Numbered from the stretch's first letter, positions 27,833 through 36,875 are shown. The stretch is 64,000 nt of DNA from Arthrobacter sp. 9AX (GCF_902506095.1 NZ_LR733293.1:2582487-2646486), one strand, 5' to 3'. Notes: generated from the letters alone by a model not told the origin. Numbers and translations: made by a program.

Positions 27833-27980
27833 TTGCATCCTTGGCTTTGGGCCATTGGGGTTTCCCTGTCAGAAACTGGACGGGGAACCGGCAATGAATT
27901 TGAGTTTGGGGAACACGAGAGAACTCCACAAGGGCGCAACCGCGACTGTTACGCCTGGAATGAAGTTGTCCGTGAGCAAA

Positions 27981-28055
27981 TGTCAGGCCCACATGGGGGC
28001 ACCCACACCCTCCGCTACGGAGGATCGCTGACACGTTACCGCGGTAACTTGTATA
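27981..28055 (-). promoter_or_regulatory. metF promoter/operator and structured leader candidate
   Basis: On the minus strand TATACA (28050-28055) is a candidate -10 element. One base downstream lies a 14-bp perfect palindrome, GTTACCGCGGTAAC (28035-28048), a likely repressor site. Next comes a possible three-way RNA fold: closing stem TGTCAG/CTGACA (28028-28033 with 27981-27986), hairpin CCTCCG-TAG-CGGAGG (28009-28023) and hairpin GCCC/GGGC. It matches no SAM, B12, SAH or THF riboswitch consensus that I know. The rest of the 354-bp gap (27833-27980, 28056-28186) shows no gene. Confidence 0.4.
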
Positions 28056-28186
28056 GAACTCTAGGAGCGGCCGGAGGAGCATTCAAGTTGAGCCCCGAAT
28101 TAAGACGCATATTTACGCCTTGTTTCGCCCACCGGCAGAATATTCTTCGCTTCGAGGCCAGGTAGCGGTGGCGCCGCCTTTGGGTC

Positions 28187-29005
28187 TCACCAGGGACGGT
28201 CCGGGCCGGCGGAAGACCTTGAGTCCTCGAGGTACTCCTTGCGTTCCCGCCCGCTGTTGCGTTCGCGCTGGGATTCGCGGGCGCGATCTTCCAGCTGTTC
28301 CAGCTGGTCTTGGGCCTTCGGCTCATCCGGCGCATCCTCCCCCGCCGCAGAGCCCTGTCCGTCGGAGTTGGCTGTGGCTGCCTCGAGTTTTTCCTTGAGC
28401 CGCCCTTCAGCCTGGGTCAGCTTGTCGCCCGCACCGTCGGCACCACCTGCGCCGAAGCAGCCCTCCGGCGCCGCGCCCGCCGCTTCCAGCGCTTCGGAAA
28501 ACAGGGCAGCGGCCTGCGCGGGACCGTCCTGACGTGATTTTTCGTCGCCGAGACGCTCAATGGCCAGCACCAGGTTGAGCCGGATGACGCACGCATCCGG
28601 CGAGCCGGCCTGCGCGTCCGGGACCAGCCCCAGGGCTTCCTCGAACCGCAACCGCGCGGCCGCATAGTCGCCGGCGAGCGCCTCGGCGTCCCCGGCGGCG
28701 AACGGCGCCTTGTGCCGCTCCACCATATTTCCAGGCTGAAGCGCCTTCGCGGCCATTCCGGCGCCTGCCGCGTCCTTGGCATCAAAGGCGTGGGCGGCGT
28801 GCCCGGCGAGGGGGCCGAGGCTGAGGAGTTTTGCCGCGATGCACAGCACCAGCAGCGCGGGCACAGCCGACCACACCAACAGCCTCCTCCGGAGCCCGTC
28901 CTTCCGGACGGCGAGGGTGATACTGCTGTCCGGGCTGCCGGCGCCGGAGTCGCCGCGGCCAACACCGCGGCCCGGCCTGGACACCACAGGCTTGAGGCCG
29001 GTCAC
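28187..29005 (-). CDS. TPR-like membrane protein at the end of the MoxR/vWA operon
   Basis: A 272-residue protein with a membrane segment at about residues 41-62 (LLVWSAVPALLVLCIAAKLL), then a helical region with tetratricopeptide-like spacing (YAAARLRFEEALGLVPDA; AALFSEALEAAG). The C-terminus is a highly charged Glu/Arg tail. It occupies the position of the TPR protein BatC in bat operons. The GTG start at 29005 overlaps the upstream stop by 4 bp. No enzyme motif. Confidence 0.7.
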   Translation of the reverse strand: MTGLKPVVSRPGRGVGRGDSGAGSPDSSITLAVRKDGLRRRLLVWSAVPALLVLCIAAKLLSLGPLAGHAAHAFDAKDAAGAGMAAKALQPGNMVERHKAPFAAGDAEALAGDYAAARLRFEEALGLVPDAQAGSPDACVIRLNLVLAIERLGDEKSRQDGPAQAAALFSEALEAAGAAPEGCFGAGGADGAGDKLTQAEGRLKEKLEAATANSDGQGSAAGEDAPDEPKAQDQLEQLEDRARESQRERNSGRERKEYLEDSRSSAGPDRPW

Positions 29006-30048
29006 CGGACCGTCTCCTTTGCTTGGCTGTCGGCTTCCTTCCGTTGGGGCCGGGGCGCGGGCCTAAGGTCGCGCAGCTGCCGGATGATGCCCATCATCGC
29101 AGCCAGGCCCAGGGCAAAGGCTCCGGCGGCGAAGAACCAGTAGAACTCCATCCGGCCTCCAAGGGTGCCGTCGTCGGCAGCGCGTTCCAGGGCGCCGGGC
29201 CGCGCCTGCTGCATCATGGCCGGAAGAGCATCCCCGGCTGACCGGTGCACATACGGTACCTCCAACTGGACTGCGATCTCCCGGAGCCTGTCCTCATCGA
29301 TGACGGACACGGCATCCCCCGGCGCACCCCCGGTGCTGTCCTGGATGTAGCGGGCATCGCCGTCGGACTCCAGCCCGGTATTTTCCTTCATGCGTCCGCC
29401 GGCGGCGGTTCCGTAACCCAGCACCGCTCCCCCGGCGACCATGCCGCCGTCCATTTTGATGGGCTCCGGCCCCTTCCCGCTGGTTTGTTCGCCGTCACCG
29501 AAGTAGAAGACAAGCCGGGGCCGATCGGGGTGGCTGTCCTTCGCGGCGGCCAGGCGGTCCGCGAGCACTTTGCGGGCGGCAGTGATGCTGCTGCCCTTGG
29601 CAAAGGCCGTAACCTGCGGCTGGAGGATGGCAGTGATGGTTTCCAGCGCTGTCGTATCTGTAGTCAGGGGCATCCTGACGTGGGCTTCGGTGTCAAAGGT
29701 GATCACGGAAAAACGGGCACCCGGCAGTTCCCCGGCGATGGCCATGACGTCCTGGCGGACGCCGTCCAGGCGTGGAGCAGCGTTGCCGTAGTCCACGGCC
29801 ACCATGCTGCTGGTGGTGTCCACAACAAAGAACACGTTCAGGTCCGAGGTGGCGGCGTGGGCAGAACCTCCGGGGATCCCGGGCCGGAGGGCCGCCGCCA
29901 GGAGGAGCAGCACCAGCAGGGCGCTGCGTATCCGCGTCCGGCCGCCTGGATGCCGCCGTTCGGAAAGGATCCGCCAGCCAAGGAAAACGAGCGCGGCCGC
30001 GACAACCGGCAGGAGGAGCCACCCGGGCAGGATGGGCTGCAGCGTCAT
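29002..30048 (-). CDS. vWA-domain membrane protein (second of two)
   Basis: A 348-residue protein with N-terminal membrane helices, a von Willebrand A domain and a C-terminal helix (FYWFFAAGAFALGLAAMMGII). The metal-ion-dependent adhesion site reads VVDTTSSM, a DxTxS variant of DxSxS. The reading frame is open far upstream, but ATG 30048 overlaps the previous stop by 4 bp and begins the first helix. With its partner it likely forms the BatA/BatB-like pair that works with MoxR. Confidence 0.8.
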   Translation of the reverse strand: MTLQPILPGWLLLPVVAAALVFLGWRILSERRHPGGRTRIRSALLVLLLLAAALRPGIPGGSAHAATSDLNVFFVVDTTSSMVAVDYGNAAPRLDGVRQDVMAIAGELPGARFSVITFDTEAHVRMPLTTDTTALETITAILQPQVTAFAKGSSITAARKVLADRLAAAKDSHPDRPRLVFYFGDGEQTSGKGPEPIKMDGGMVAGGAVLGYGTAAGGRMKENTGLESDGDARYIQDSTGGAPGDAVSVIDEDRLREIAVQLEVPYVHRSAGDALPAMMQQARPGALERAADDGTLGGRMEFYWFFAAGAFALGLAAMMGIIRQLRDLRPAPRPQRKEADSQAKETVR

Positions 30049-31028
30049 GGCCGGAGCCGCCAGGAGGCTATGGCAAGCACGAGGCCGGACAGGAGCGCAA
30101 GGGCCAATGGCAGGTCGGGCACCTCGGTGGCAACTGCCCGCGGGGCACCTCCGAGGGCAGTGGCCTCGGTTGCCTGTACGGCCTGCACAATGCCAGGCAC
30201 TGCCTCCGGGTTGTCGAGGGCGTGATAGGCCCCGCCGCTGAGTTCGGCTGCTGCGCGGAGTTGCGCCCCGGGCTGGTGGGCGTCCGGTCCGTAGTCCAGG
30301 TCTCCCGGATGCAGTGCATAAACACGCACGGCGCGTTCCTTCGCGAGTCCCGCCGCTTCCTGGAGCGTCATGATCGGATCCCCGGAAACGAAGTTGTCTG
30401 TTGCCAGGACTACCGACCGCGAGCGCTGTTCCCGGCCGGGCGGGAAGCTGGTGACGCAGGAAGCCAGGCCGTCCCCGATCAGCGATGAGCCGCGGCCGCT
30501 CCAGGTGCCGTCCAGGAACCCGGACGTGCCGGGTTTTCCGTTGAAGGCGTCGCGCGCCAGGGTGAGCTGGTCCCGGGCGTACTCGTAGTCGTCGGTGAGG
30601 GGGAAAACCTGGATGGCTGTGCTGTCGAAAATGGTGAGGCCTATGCGTTCGCCTTTGAAGTCTGCGGCCAGCCGGGCGAACACGTCCACCACCTCTGCGT
30701 CTGCGCTGCTCATGGATCCGGAGGCGTCCAGGCAGAGGACGATGTCGCGGTTGTGCTGCTCCGGGTTGATGGTGTCGATGCCCACCGGCCGGGCGGCGGC
30801 CAGCAGGGTTGAGGCCAGCAGGGTGCCGCAGGCGATGGTCGCAACCGCCAACCAGCGGCGGTACCGGCGCAAGGCTGCCTGGTACTCGGGCAGCTGGGTA
30901 AGCCTTTCTACGTGGGCTGCCGGCCGCCGTCGTGCGTTGTTCCTCCGGCCCGGACGCAATGCCGCCCAGGCTGCAACCCCTGCCGTGGCAGCGCCCAAAG
31001 GAACCAGCCACCAGGACATCAGCTCCAC
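30045..31028 (-). CDS. vWA-domain membrane protein (first of two)
   Basis: A 327-residue protein with two N-terminal hydrophobic segments, a vWA domain (about 95-280) and a C-terminal helix. The MIDAS motif LCLDASGSMSS is canonical DxSxS, and the later LATDNF supplies the conserved Asp. The vWA domain probably faces the side where a partner protein is held by a divalent metal. The GTG start at 31028 overlaps the upstream gene by 10 bp; the stop overlaps the next start by 4 bp. Confidence 0.85.
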   Translation of the reverse strand: MELMSWWLVPLGAATAGVAAWAALRPGRRNNARRRPAAHVERLTQLPEYQAALRRYRRWLAVATIACGTLLASTLLAAARPVGIDTINPEQHNRDIVLCLDASGSMSSADAEVVDVFARLAADFKGERIGLTIFDSTAIQVFPLTDDYEYARDQLTLARDAFNGKPGTSGFLDGTWSGRGSSLIGDGLASCVTSFPPGREQRSRSVVLATDNFVSGDPIMTLQEAAGLAKERAVRVYALHPGDLDYGPDAHQPGAQLRAAAELSGGAYHALDNPEAVPGIVQAVQATEATALGGAPRAVATEVPDLPLALALLSGLVLAIASWRLRP

Positions 31029-31486
31029 GTCCGCACCGCCTCACGGGCCATCATGGCAGAGACGGCGACGGCGGGCAGGGGTTCAGGCCCGAACTCGCCG
31101 GGGTACAGCGCGCCGACGGCCGCCGCAGCAGAAGCCAGGGGGTGCCTTGCGAGGTCGGCGCGGGTCATCCTCGGCGCGTCCACCCCGGTGGCGTCGCGGA
31201 CGAATCGGCGGAACAGGAGGCTGATCTGTTGATGGGCCGCACGGGCGCTGACGTTCCCCGCGGACGCTTCCTGCTCCACATCGGTGATCCGCTGCAGGTA
31301 TGCCGCCCGGAGGGCCGGCAGGTCCGTGAGCGGGGCTGGTACCGCTGTTGCCTTCTGGCGGGGTGGCCGGGTACTGGCAAAAACGAAGGTGTACCAGGCA
31401 GCCACCAGGAGCAGCAGGGCAAGCCCGGCCCAGGTCCACAGCGGGCTGTATGGCAGCGGGCCGAGGAGTTCAGGTTCAGCCTGCAC
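31019..31486 (-). CDS. DUF4381-like small membrane protein
   Basis: A 155-residue protein with one helix near the N-terminus (WTWAGLALLLLVAAWYTFVFA) and a basic/helical cytosolic part (LRAAYLQRITDVEQEA...RRFVRDATG). Size, topology and position between DUF58 and vWA genes match DUF4381 proteins of MoxR operons. GTG 31486 was chosen because GGAAAGG lies 7 nt upstream and the start overlaps the DUF58 stop; the longer frame is antisense-like sequence inside DUF58. Confidence 0.7.
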   Translation of the reverse strand: MQAEPELLGPLPYSPLWTWAGLALLLLVAAWYTFVFASTRPPRQKATAVPAPLTDLPALRAAYLQRITDVEQEASAGNVSARAAHQQISLLFRRFVRDATGVDAPRMTRADLARHPLASAAAAVGALYPGEFGPEPLPAVAVSAMMAREAVRTWS

Positions 31487-32348
31487 GCCGGTGCCTTTCC
31501 AGGAGTGCGAACAGCCCGGCGATGACGTCCTGGCTTTCGCTGACCGAGCCCTCGGTGATCCCTGCCCGGCGCAGCATGTCCTTCCGCCCGGCGTCCCTGA
31601 CCAGCTCTGCCCGGGCGTAGGCTGCGGCCACGCCGGGAGCTCCGGCGAGGTGGCCCAACAGTGGCGAGGCATCGTGCACGCTGTACCACCGAGCTTCTGC
31701 CGTGAGCTGGGCGTCGCGGACAGTGAGCCACAGGATCTCGTGCTGCGCCCGGAGCCGGCGGAGCAGCCGCGCCAGCGGCGGGGTGGCCGCTATTTCGTCC
31801 GCCACCACGAACAGCAGGAACCTACCCTTGATGGTGCGGGCCACATGCTCCAGCTGGTCCTCCAGCCGGCTGGCGGCGGAATCGGGCGTGGCACTGGCGT
31901 GGACGTGGCGCAGGAGCCGTTCGAGGTGCGCCTCGCCGCTTTTGGCAGGAACGGATGTGGTGCGGTCGGCGTCACCGCACACCAGGCCCACGATGTCGCC
32001 GTGGCGGTGGGCAAGGTACCCCATGACCCCCAACGCCATAACGGCGATGTCCTTCTTGGTTTCGCCGCCCGCTGCTTCTGCTGCCATGTTGCGGCCGGTA
32101 TCGGTGATGAGCAGGACTGTCTGCCGCCGTACGGCCACGTACCTCTTGATCAGCGGCGAACCATGGCGTGCGGTCGCCTTCCAGTCAAGGTCGCGCACCT
32201 CGTCGCCCGGAACGTAGGCGCGGAGGTCATCAAAGTCCAGGCTGCGGCCGCGAAACACGGAACCGTATTCGCCGTCGAGCATTCCCCGGGCCTTGCGGTG
32301 CGCGAAGATGGCCATCCTCGACTTCACCCGGTACAGGAGCCTGGTCAT
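31476..32348 (-). CDS. DUF58 family protein
   Basis: A 290-residue DUF58 protein with the hallmark block GRSLDFDDLRAYVPGDEVRDLDWKATAR near residues 34-60, followed by a vWA-like fold (VLLITDTGRNM). DUF58 proteins are regularly encoded after MoxR ATPases and are presumed adaptors or substrates. It begins 9 bp after the moxR stop, so the six genes from 33365 down to 28187 form one tight operon. Confidence 0.88.
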   Translation of the reverse strand: MTRLLYRVKSRMAIFAHRKARGMLDGEYGSVFRGRSLDFDDLRAYVPGDEVRDLDWKATARHGSPLIKRYVAVRRQTVLLITDTGRNMAAEAAGGETKKDIAVMALGVMGYLAHRHGDIVGLVCGDADRTTSVPAKSGEAHLERLLRHVHASATPDSAASRLEDQLEHVARTIKGRFLLFVVADEIAATPPLARLLRRLRAQHEILWLTVRDAQLTAEARWYSVHDASPLLGHLAGAPGVAAAYARAELVRDAGRKDMLRRAGITEGSVSESQDVIAGLFALLERHRRAG

Positions 32349-32357
32349 CTTTCGTCC

Positions 32358-33365
32358 TCAGGGCGTCTGGACGGCGGCGACGACGGCGTCGATCACCGTT
32401 TCCACCGGGACCTGCTCAGCCACGGCCTCGAAGTTCAGCATGAGCCGGTGCCGCAGGACGCGGTGGGCCAGCGACTTAACGTCCTCGGGGATGACATGGT
32501 CGCGGCCCTGCAGGAGCGCCACCGCACGGGCGGCCTGGCTGAAGGCGATGCTGGCGCGCGGACTGGCACCGAACTCGATGAAGCCTGCCAGCCGCGGATC
32601 GATGTACTGCTGCGCGTTGCGGGTGACGTAGACCAGCCCCACGATGTAGTTGATCACGGCCGGATCGATGTAGATGCGCTTCACCACGTCCTGGACCCGG
32701 ACCACAGCATCCAGGGAGGCCGCGGCCGCCGGTTTCTGCTCGTCGGTGAAAACCCCGGCATCTATCCGGCGGATGATTTCTGCTTCCTCAGCCGGCGAGG
32801 GATAGTCCAGGACGTCCTTGAGCATAAAGCGGTCCATCTGGGCCTCCGGAAGCAGATAGGTGCCTTCTTGCTCGATCGGGTTCTGGGTGGCCAGGACCAG
32901 GAACGGGGACGGCAGCCGGTACTCCCGGCCGCCAATGGACGTCTGCCGTTCCTGCATGGCCTCCAGCATGGCGCTCTGGGTCTTGGCGCTGGAGCGGTTG
33001 ATCTCATCCAGCAGCACGATGTTGGCGTGCACCGGCCCAAGCTGCGTGACGAAGGTTCCCTTGGCGGCGTCGTAGATCTGGGTCCCCACGATGTCGCTGG
33101 GCAGTAGGTCCGGGGTGCACTGGATCCGCCGGAACTCGGCGCTGATGGCTTCGGCGACGGTCTGCGCTGCAGTGGTTTTGGCCAGGCCCGGAACGCTTTC
33201 CAGCAGGATGTGCCCGCCGGCCAGCAGGCCCACCAGCAGCGATTCGCGCAGCCGGGACTGCCCCACCATTTTCGCCTCGAAGCTCCGGGAGATGTTGGCG
33301 GCAACCTGCTGCGCCCGTGCCAGCTCCGCCGGTTCGATCCTTGTGGACGAGCTGGTCTGAAGCAC
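32358..33365 (-). CDS. MoxR-family AAA+ ATPase
   Basis: A 335-residue AAA+ ATPase, first gene of the operon. Walker A is the variant GLAKTT in ESVPGLAKTT, Walker B is VLLDEINR; the MoxR block LATQNPIEQEGTYLLPEAQMDRF is complete, with a C-terminal lid domain. MoxR proteins act as chaperones that mature or activate metal-dependent or vWA-containing complexes. GTG 33365 has a GGGGGG-AACCGCA ribosome-binding region; an upstream in-frame extension to 33461 is unlikely. Confidence 0.9.
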   Translation of the reverse strand: MLQTSSSTRIEPAELARAQQVAANISRSFEAKMVGQSRLRESLLVGLLAGGHILLESVPGLAKTTAAQTVAEAISAEFRRIQCTPDLLPSDIVGTQIYDAAKGTFVTQLGPVHANIVLLDEINRSSAKTQSAMLEAMQERQTSIGGREYRLPSPFLVLATQNPIEQEGTYLLPEAQMDRFMLKDVLDYPSPAEEAEIIRRIDAGVFTDEQKPAAAASLDAVVRVQDVVKRIYIDPAVINYIVGLVYVTRNAQQYIDPRLAGFIEFGASPRASIAFSQAARAVALLQGRDHVIPEDVKSLAHRVLRHRLMLNFEAVAEQVPVETVIDAVVAAVQTP

Positions 33366-33494
33366 TGCGGTTCCCCCCCTGGTGGCTGTGTTGGGCGTGC
33401 GTTCCGGCCGGACCACATTCCGCCGCCATCCTATCCAAGACCGGCGCGCAGGCCCGGGCAATGGGGACCTCTCCCCACCGCGGCTGCCCAGGTC

Positions 33495-33506
33495 TATCCT
33501 TTTGAC
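33495..33506 (+). promoter_or_regulatory. Candidate leaderless promoter (-10) of the 67-residue gene
   Basis: TATCCT at 33495-33500 ends 6 nt before the ATG at 33507, and no ribosome-binding site is present. Confidence 0.5.
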
Positions 33507-33710
33507 ATGAGTGAGCTTCCAGCCAGTTACAAGGACTTTCTCGCGGACAAAAGCGAGATGTTCATCAACACTGTCAGGCCTGTCCTGCAGCAGTCAGCCG
33601 CGGACAAGCTTCATGGAGTCCGGGTTGTTTACAACCCTGGCTCAACCGGCCATCAGGCACACCTCGACGACAGCATCCCATACGGGGTGGTTGTTGAGGA
33701 CATCGACTAG
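33507..33710 (+). CDS. Small hypothetical protein (67 aa)
   Basis: A 67-residue protein MSELPASYKDFLADKSEMFI... ending in an acidic VVVEDID. It has one amphipathic helix and a C-terminal strand; no Cys, no membrane segment. The promoter/start geometry typical of leaderless genes supports it. It converges on the sugar-transport operon with a 49-bp gap. Family unknown. Confidence 0.6.
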   Translation: MSELPASYKDFLADKSEMFINTVRPVLQQSAADKLHGVRVVYNPGSTGHQAHLDDSIPYGVVVEDID

Positions 33711-33759
33711 GCAGCTTCCCGGATGGGCGGCCCGTGCGCCTGCCGTGCTCCCGCGCGGC

Positions 33760-34641
33760 TCAGCCCCTGACCGCGCCCGACATCGCAAATGAGTTGCCGG
33801 CGCCCCTGGCCACAATGACGTACAGGGCCAGCACCGGCAGTGAGTACAGGATGGAGAAGGCGGCCAGCTGGCCGTACGCAACTGCGCCGTGCTGTCCGAA
33901 GAAGCTGAAGATGGACACCGCCGCGGGCTGCTTCGCCTCGGACAGGAGCAGCACAAACGGGACGAAGAAGTTTCCCCAGGCCTGGATGAACACAAAAATG
34001 AACACCACGCCCAGCCCCTGGCGCATCAGCGGCAGGACGATGGTCCGGAGCGCCGTCATCCTGGAGGCGCCGTCCACCCAGGCCGCTTCCTCCAGGGACA
34101 CCGGCACGGCGTCCATGAAGTTCCTGGTCATCCAGATGGCCATCGGCAGGGCCGTGGCGGCCATAAACAGCATGGTGGCCGGCACCGAATCCAGCAGCTC
34201 CAGCTGGACGAAGAGACCATAGACCGGCACCATGATCGCCGTGATGGGCAGGCAGGTCCCGAGGAGCACCGCGTACATGAACGGGGTGTTGAACCGGGAG
34301 CGGTAGCGGGAGAGCGGGTACGCGGCCAGCACGGCGGCCGCCATGGTGACAGTGGCAGTCCCGGCCGAAAGGAGCAGGCTGTTCCACAGCGGCTGCAGCA
34401 ACAGCCCGGGAGTCAGCACGGCGGCAAAGTTGTCCAGTGTCAGCGCGGCCGGAACCTTGGTCTCGTGGCCTGCACCCGCGTCAAGGGAAGCCAGGACCAG
34501 CCAGAGCAGCGGCAGCACAAAACAGGCACCCAGGACCAGCAGGGCAACGTCGGCGGGACTGCTGCGGCGGTCCCGCGGCCTGACCGGGTTGGCGGTTCCA
34601 CTGGAAGGCGCCACCCTGGACGCCCTTGCCGGCGCGGTCAC
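33760..34641 (-). CDS. Carbohydrate ABC transporter permease (MalG type)
   Basis: A 293-residue inner-membrane permease with six predicted helices. The cytoplasmic EAA loop reads EEAAWVDGASRMTALRTIVLP, which docks the ATPase. The MalG-type C-terminal half is complete. GTG 34641 overlaps the stop of the other permease by 4 bp (GTGA). It is the last gene of the operon; no ATP-binding subunit follows. Confidence 0.88.
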   Translation of the reverse strand: MTAPARASRVAPSSGTANPVRPRDRRSSPADVALLVLGACFVLPLLWLVLASLDAGAGHETKVPAALTLDNFAAVLTPGLLLQPLWNSLLLSAGTATVTMAAAVLAAYPLSRYRSRFNTPFMYAVLLGTCLPITAIMVPVYGLFVQLELLDSVPATMLFMAATALPMAIWMTRNFMDAVPVSLEEAAWVDGASRMTALRTIVLPLMRQGLGVVFIFVFIQAWGNFFVPFVLLLSEAKQPAAVSIFSFFGQHGAVAYGQLAAFSILYSLPVLALYVIVARGAGNSFAMSGAVRG

Positions 34642-35519
34642 TGCTTTTCCTCCCGCAGCAGCCGGATATAGCCAACACCGAACACCGCGCCGATGAGGAG
34701 CAACACCGAGGCCACCGCCGTTCCGTACCCGATATCCCCGAATTTGAAGGCCTCCTGGTAGGCCAGGACCGGCAAAGTGGTGCTGGCGTTGGCCGGCCCG
34801 CCGGCGGTCATCACCCAGACCAGCGTGAATACAGCGAGCGTCTGCAGCGTGATCAGCATCAGGTTGGTGGCGATGCTCCTGCGGATCATGGGCAGCGTGA
34901 TGAACGCGAGCCGCTGCCAGCCGCCGGCGCCGTCCACCTGGGCGGCTTCGGCTACTTCCGTGGGGATGTCGTTCAGTGCCGCGCGGTACACCAGCATGGA
35001 AAAGGCCGTGCCCCGCCAGACATTCGCAAGCACCACCGCCACCATCGGCCAGGAGTAAAGCCAGTCCGGCCGGCCCATTCCCAGGCCGCCGAGCAACTGG
35101 TTCAGCGTGCCGTCCCGGCTGAAGTAGGCGTAGGCGGCGAAGGCGGCCACGATCTCGGGCAGCACCCACGCTGCCACCACCGCCGTGCCCACCAGCGCGG
35201 ACACGCTCCGGCGCGCGCGCCGCATCAGGACTGCGAGGGCAAGCCCCAGCAGGTTCTGGCCCAGGACGGCAGACCCTGCCACGAACAGCACTGTCAGCCC
35301 CAGCGACAGGGGAAACACCGGATCCAGCAGCAACCGCTGGTAGTTGTCCAGCCCCACCCACTCAGGGTTGCGGGCGTGCCGGCCCGTCAACCCGGTGTTC
35401 GTAAAGGACGCCTGGAAGGCCCAGAACACCGGACCGGCCAGGAAAACCAGCAGGAGTAAGACGGCAGGCAGGAGGGGCAGGTAGCGCAGCAGCCCGCGTC
35501 CCCGCAATCGGGCGGGCAC
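34638..35519 (-). CDS. Carbohydrate ABC transporter permease (MalF type)
   Basis: A 293-residue permease with six helices and an EAA loop EVAEAAQVDGAGGWQRLAFI. The N-terminus (YLPLLPAVLLLLVFLAGPVFW) is typical of MalF-like partners. GTG start at 35519, 3 nt after the stop of the binding-protein gene. It forms the heterodimeric channel with the downstream permease. Confidence 0.88.
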   Translation of the reverse strand: MPARLRGRGLLRYLPLLPAVLLLLVFLAGPVFWAFQASFTNTGLTGRHARNPEWVGLDNYQRLLLDPVFPLSLGLTVLFVAGSAVLGQNLLGLALAVLMRRARRSVSALVGTAVVAAWVLPEIVAAFAAYAYFSRDGTLNQLLGGLGMGRPDWLYSWPMVAVVLANVWRGTAFSMLVYRAALNDIPTEVAEAAQVDGAGGWQRLAFITLPMIRRSIATNLMLITLQTLAVFTLVWVMTAGGPANASTTLPVLAYQEAFKFGDIGYGTAVASVLLLIGAVFGVGYIRLLREEKQ

Positions 35520-35522
35520 CGC

Positions 35523-36875
35523 TTACTTCCGGACGGTCTTGTCGCCGCCCACGATCTCCGTGACGGCCGCGTCATAGTCCGCAGCCGCCTGTTCGGGCGA
35601 CTTGGCGCCGGTGATCACAACCTCCGTAGCCTCCTGGACTGCGGCAGAGATGCGCGGATAGTCGGACGTGGCCGGCCGGTAACGGGTGACGGAGACGAGT
35701 CCGGAGACGTCCTTCACAAACGGATTTGCCGCCTGGTAGCCGGCGTCCCCCGCAACGTCGCTCCGGACCGCGATCTGCGAACTGTCGAGCGTGAATTTCA
35801 GCGAGTTGTCCCGGTTGAGCGCCGTGCTCAGGAACTTGAACGCGAGGTCCGGTTCCTTGGTCCCGGCCCCAACAGCCAGCGTCCAGCCACCGGACATGCT
35901 TACGGCTCCCGGGGCGCCGCCGTCCTGCGTGGGGAATGGGGCAACGGCCATGTCCTGCGCGTAGCCGGGCCATTCGTAGCTTCCGCCGTCCTGCCAGAAC
36001 GACGGCGAGTAGGAACCTTCCACGGTTGCACCCAGCTTTCCGTTGGGGAACCACTCGCCGAAAACCTTTTTCCAGACGTTCGCATCGAGGGCCTCGGCAG
36101 GCGACACGGCCAGCCCCTCGCCATAAAGGGTCTTGAGGAAGCCGAGCGAATCCTTGAAACCGGCAGAGCCCACCACCCACTTCCCGGACTCCTCGTCGTA
36201 GAGGGTGGCGCCGGTGCCGTACAGCAGTTCGTAGAAGCCCTGCATCACGGTGCCCTCCCCGGTAGCTTTCCCGGCGTACATGTTGAAGGGGATGACAGAG
36301 GGATCGTCAGCTTTGATCTTCCGGGCGGTGTCCAGGATGTCCTGCCAGCTGTGCGGCTGCCAGGGAAGGCTGATCCCGGCGGCTTCGAAGACCTTTTTGT
36401 TGTACCAGATGGCCCGCGTGTCGGTGCCCAGCGGCACAGCGTACGTTCCGCCGTCGTCCGCACGGCCCGCCGCCTTGGCGCCGTCGTCGAACTTTGCCCA
36501 GTCCGCCCAGCCGTCAAGGTGGCTGTCCAGCTTCAGGAGGTAACCGGCGTCGACGTCGGAGCGGACCTTGAACGTGTCCTCGTAAAAGACGTCCGGCGCG
36601 GTGGACGGCGACCTGAGGGCAAGGGCCAGCTTGGTCCCGTAGTCGTCGTCGTTTCCCTGGATGGGCTGCAGTTCAACAGTGACGCCCTGGTTGGCCGCCT
36701 CGAATTCCTGCTTGGCGGTTTGGAACATGGTCTCCAGGGCGGTGAAGGAATCCGTTTTCTGGTACACCACCTTCAGGGTCTTCGAGCTGCTCTCGGGGGA
36801 CTCCGGCGTGCACGCCGTGAGGATAATAAGCGCGGAAGCAATCAGGGACATGCTCTTCAGGGCCGGGCGACGCAT
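35523..36875 (-). CDS. Extracellular sugar-binding lipoprotein
   Basis: A 450-residue solute-binding protein (family 1). The signal peptide ends in the lipobox LTAC (about Cys22), anchoring it outside the membrane. The mature part has typical features: VVYQKTDSFTALETMFQTAK, AIWYNKKVFEAAGI and PWQPHSWQDILDTARKIK. The ligand is probably an oligosaccharide, but cannot be named. It is the first gene of the three-gene transporter operon, 110 bp downstream of the ROK regulator. Confidence 0.88.
   Translation of the reverse strand: MRRPALKSMSLIASALIILTACTPESPESSSKTLKVVYQKTDSFTALETMFQTAKQEFEAANQGVTVELQPIQGNDDDYGTKLALALRSPSTAPDVFYEDTFKVRSDVDAGYLLKLDSHLDGWADWAKFDDGAKAAGRADDGGTYAVPLGTDTRAIWYNKKVFEAAGISLPWQPHSWQDILDTARKIKADDPSVIPFNMYAGKATGEGTVMQGFYELLYGTGATLYDEESGKWVVGSAGFKDSLGFLKTLYGEGLAVSPAEALDANVWKKVFGEWFPNGKLGATVEGSYSPSFWQDGGSYEWPGYAQDMAVAPFPTQDGGAPGAVSMSGGWTLAVGAGTKEPDLAFKFLSTALNRDNSLKFTLDSSQIAVRSDVAGDAGYQAANPFVKDVSGLVSVTRYRPATSDYPRISAAVQEATEVVITGAKSPEQAAADYDAAVTEIVGGDKTVRK

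Noticed and set aside
27833..28186. SAM, SAH, cobalamin or THF riboswitch upstream of metF
   Set aside because: None of the conserved core sequences is present; only a palindrome and short stems are seen, so I list an unclassified candidate instead.
29002..31044. Single 680-residue fusion of two proteins in the vWA operon
   Set aside because: The N-terminal half is an out-of-frame shadow of the first vWA gene; the true protein starts at ATG 30048 with a 4-bp overlap.
33760..35361. 533-residue version of the second permease
   Set aside because: The extra N-terminus is out of frame with, and overlaps, the first permease; GTG 34641 with GTGA overlap gives a normal 293-residue permease.
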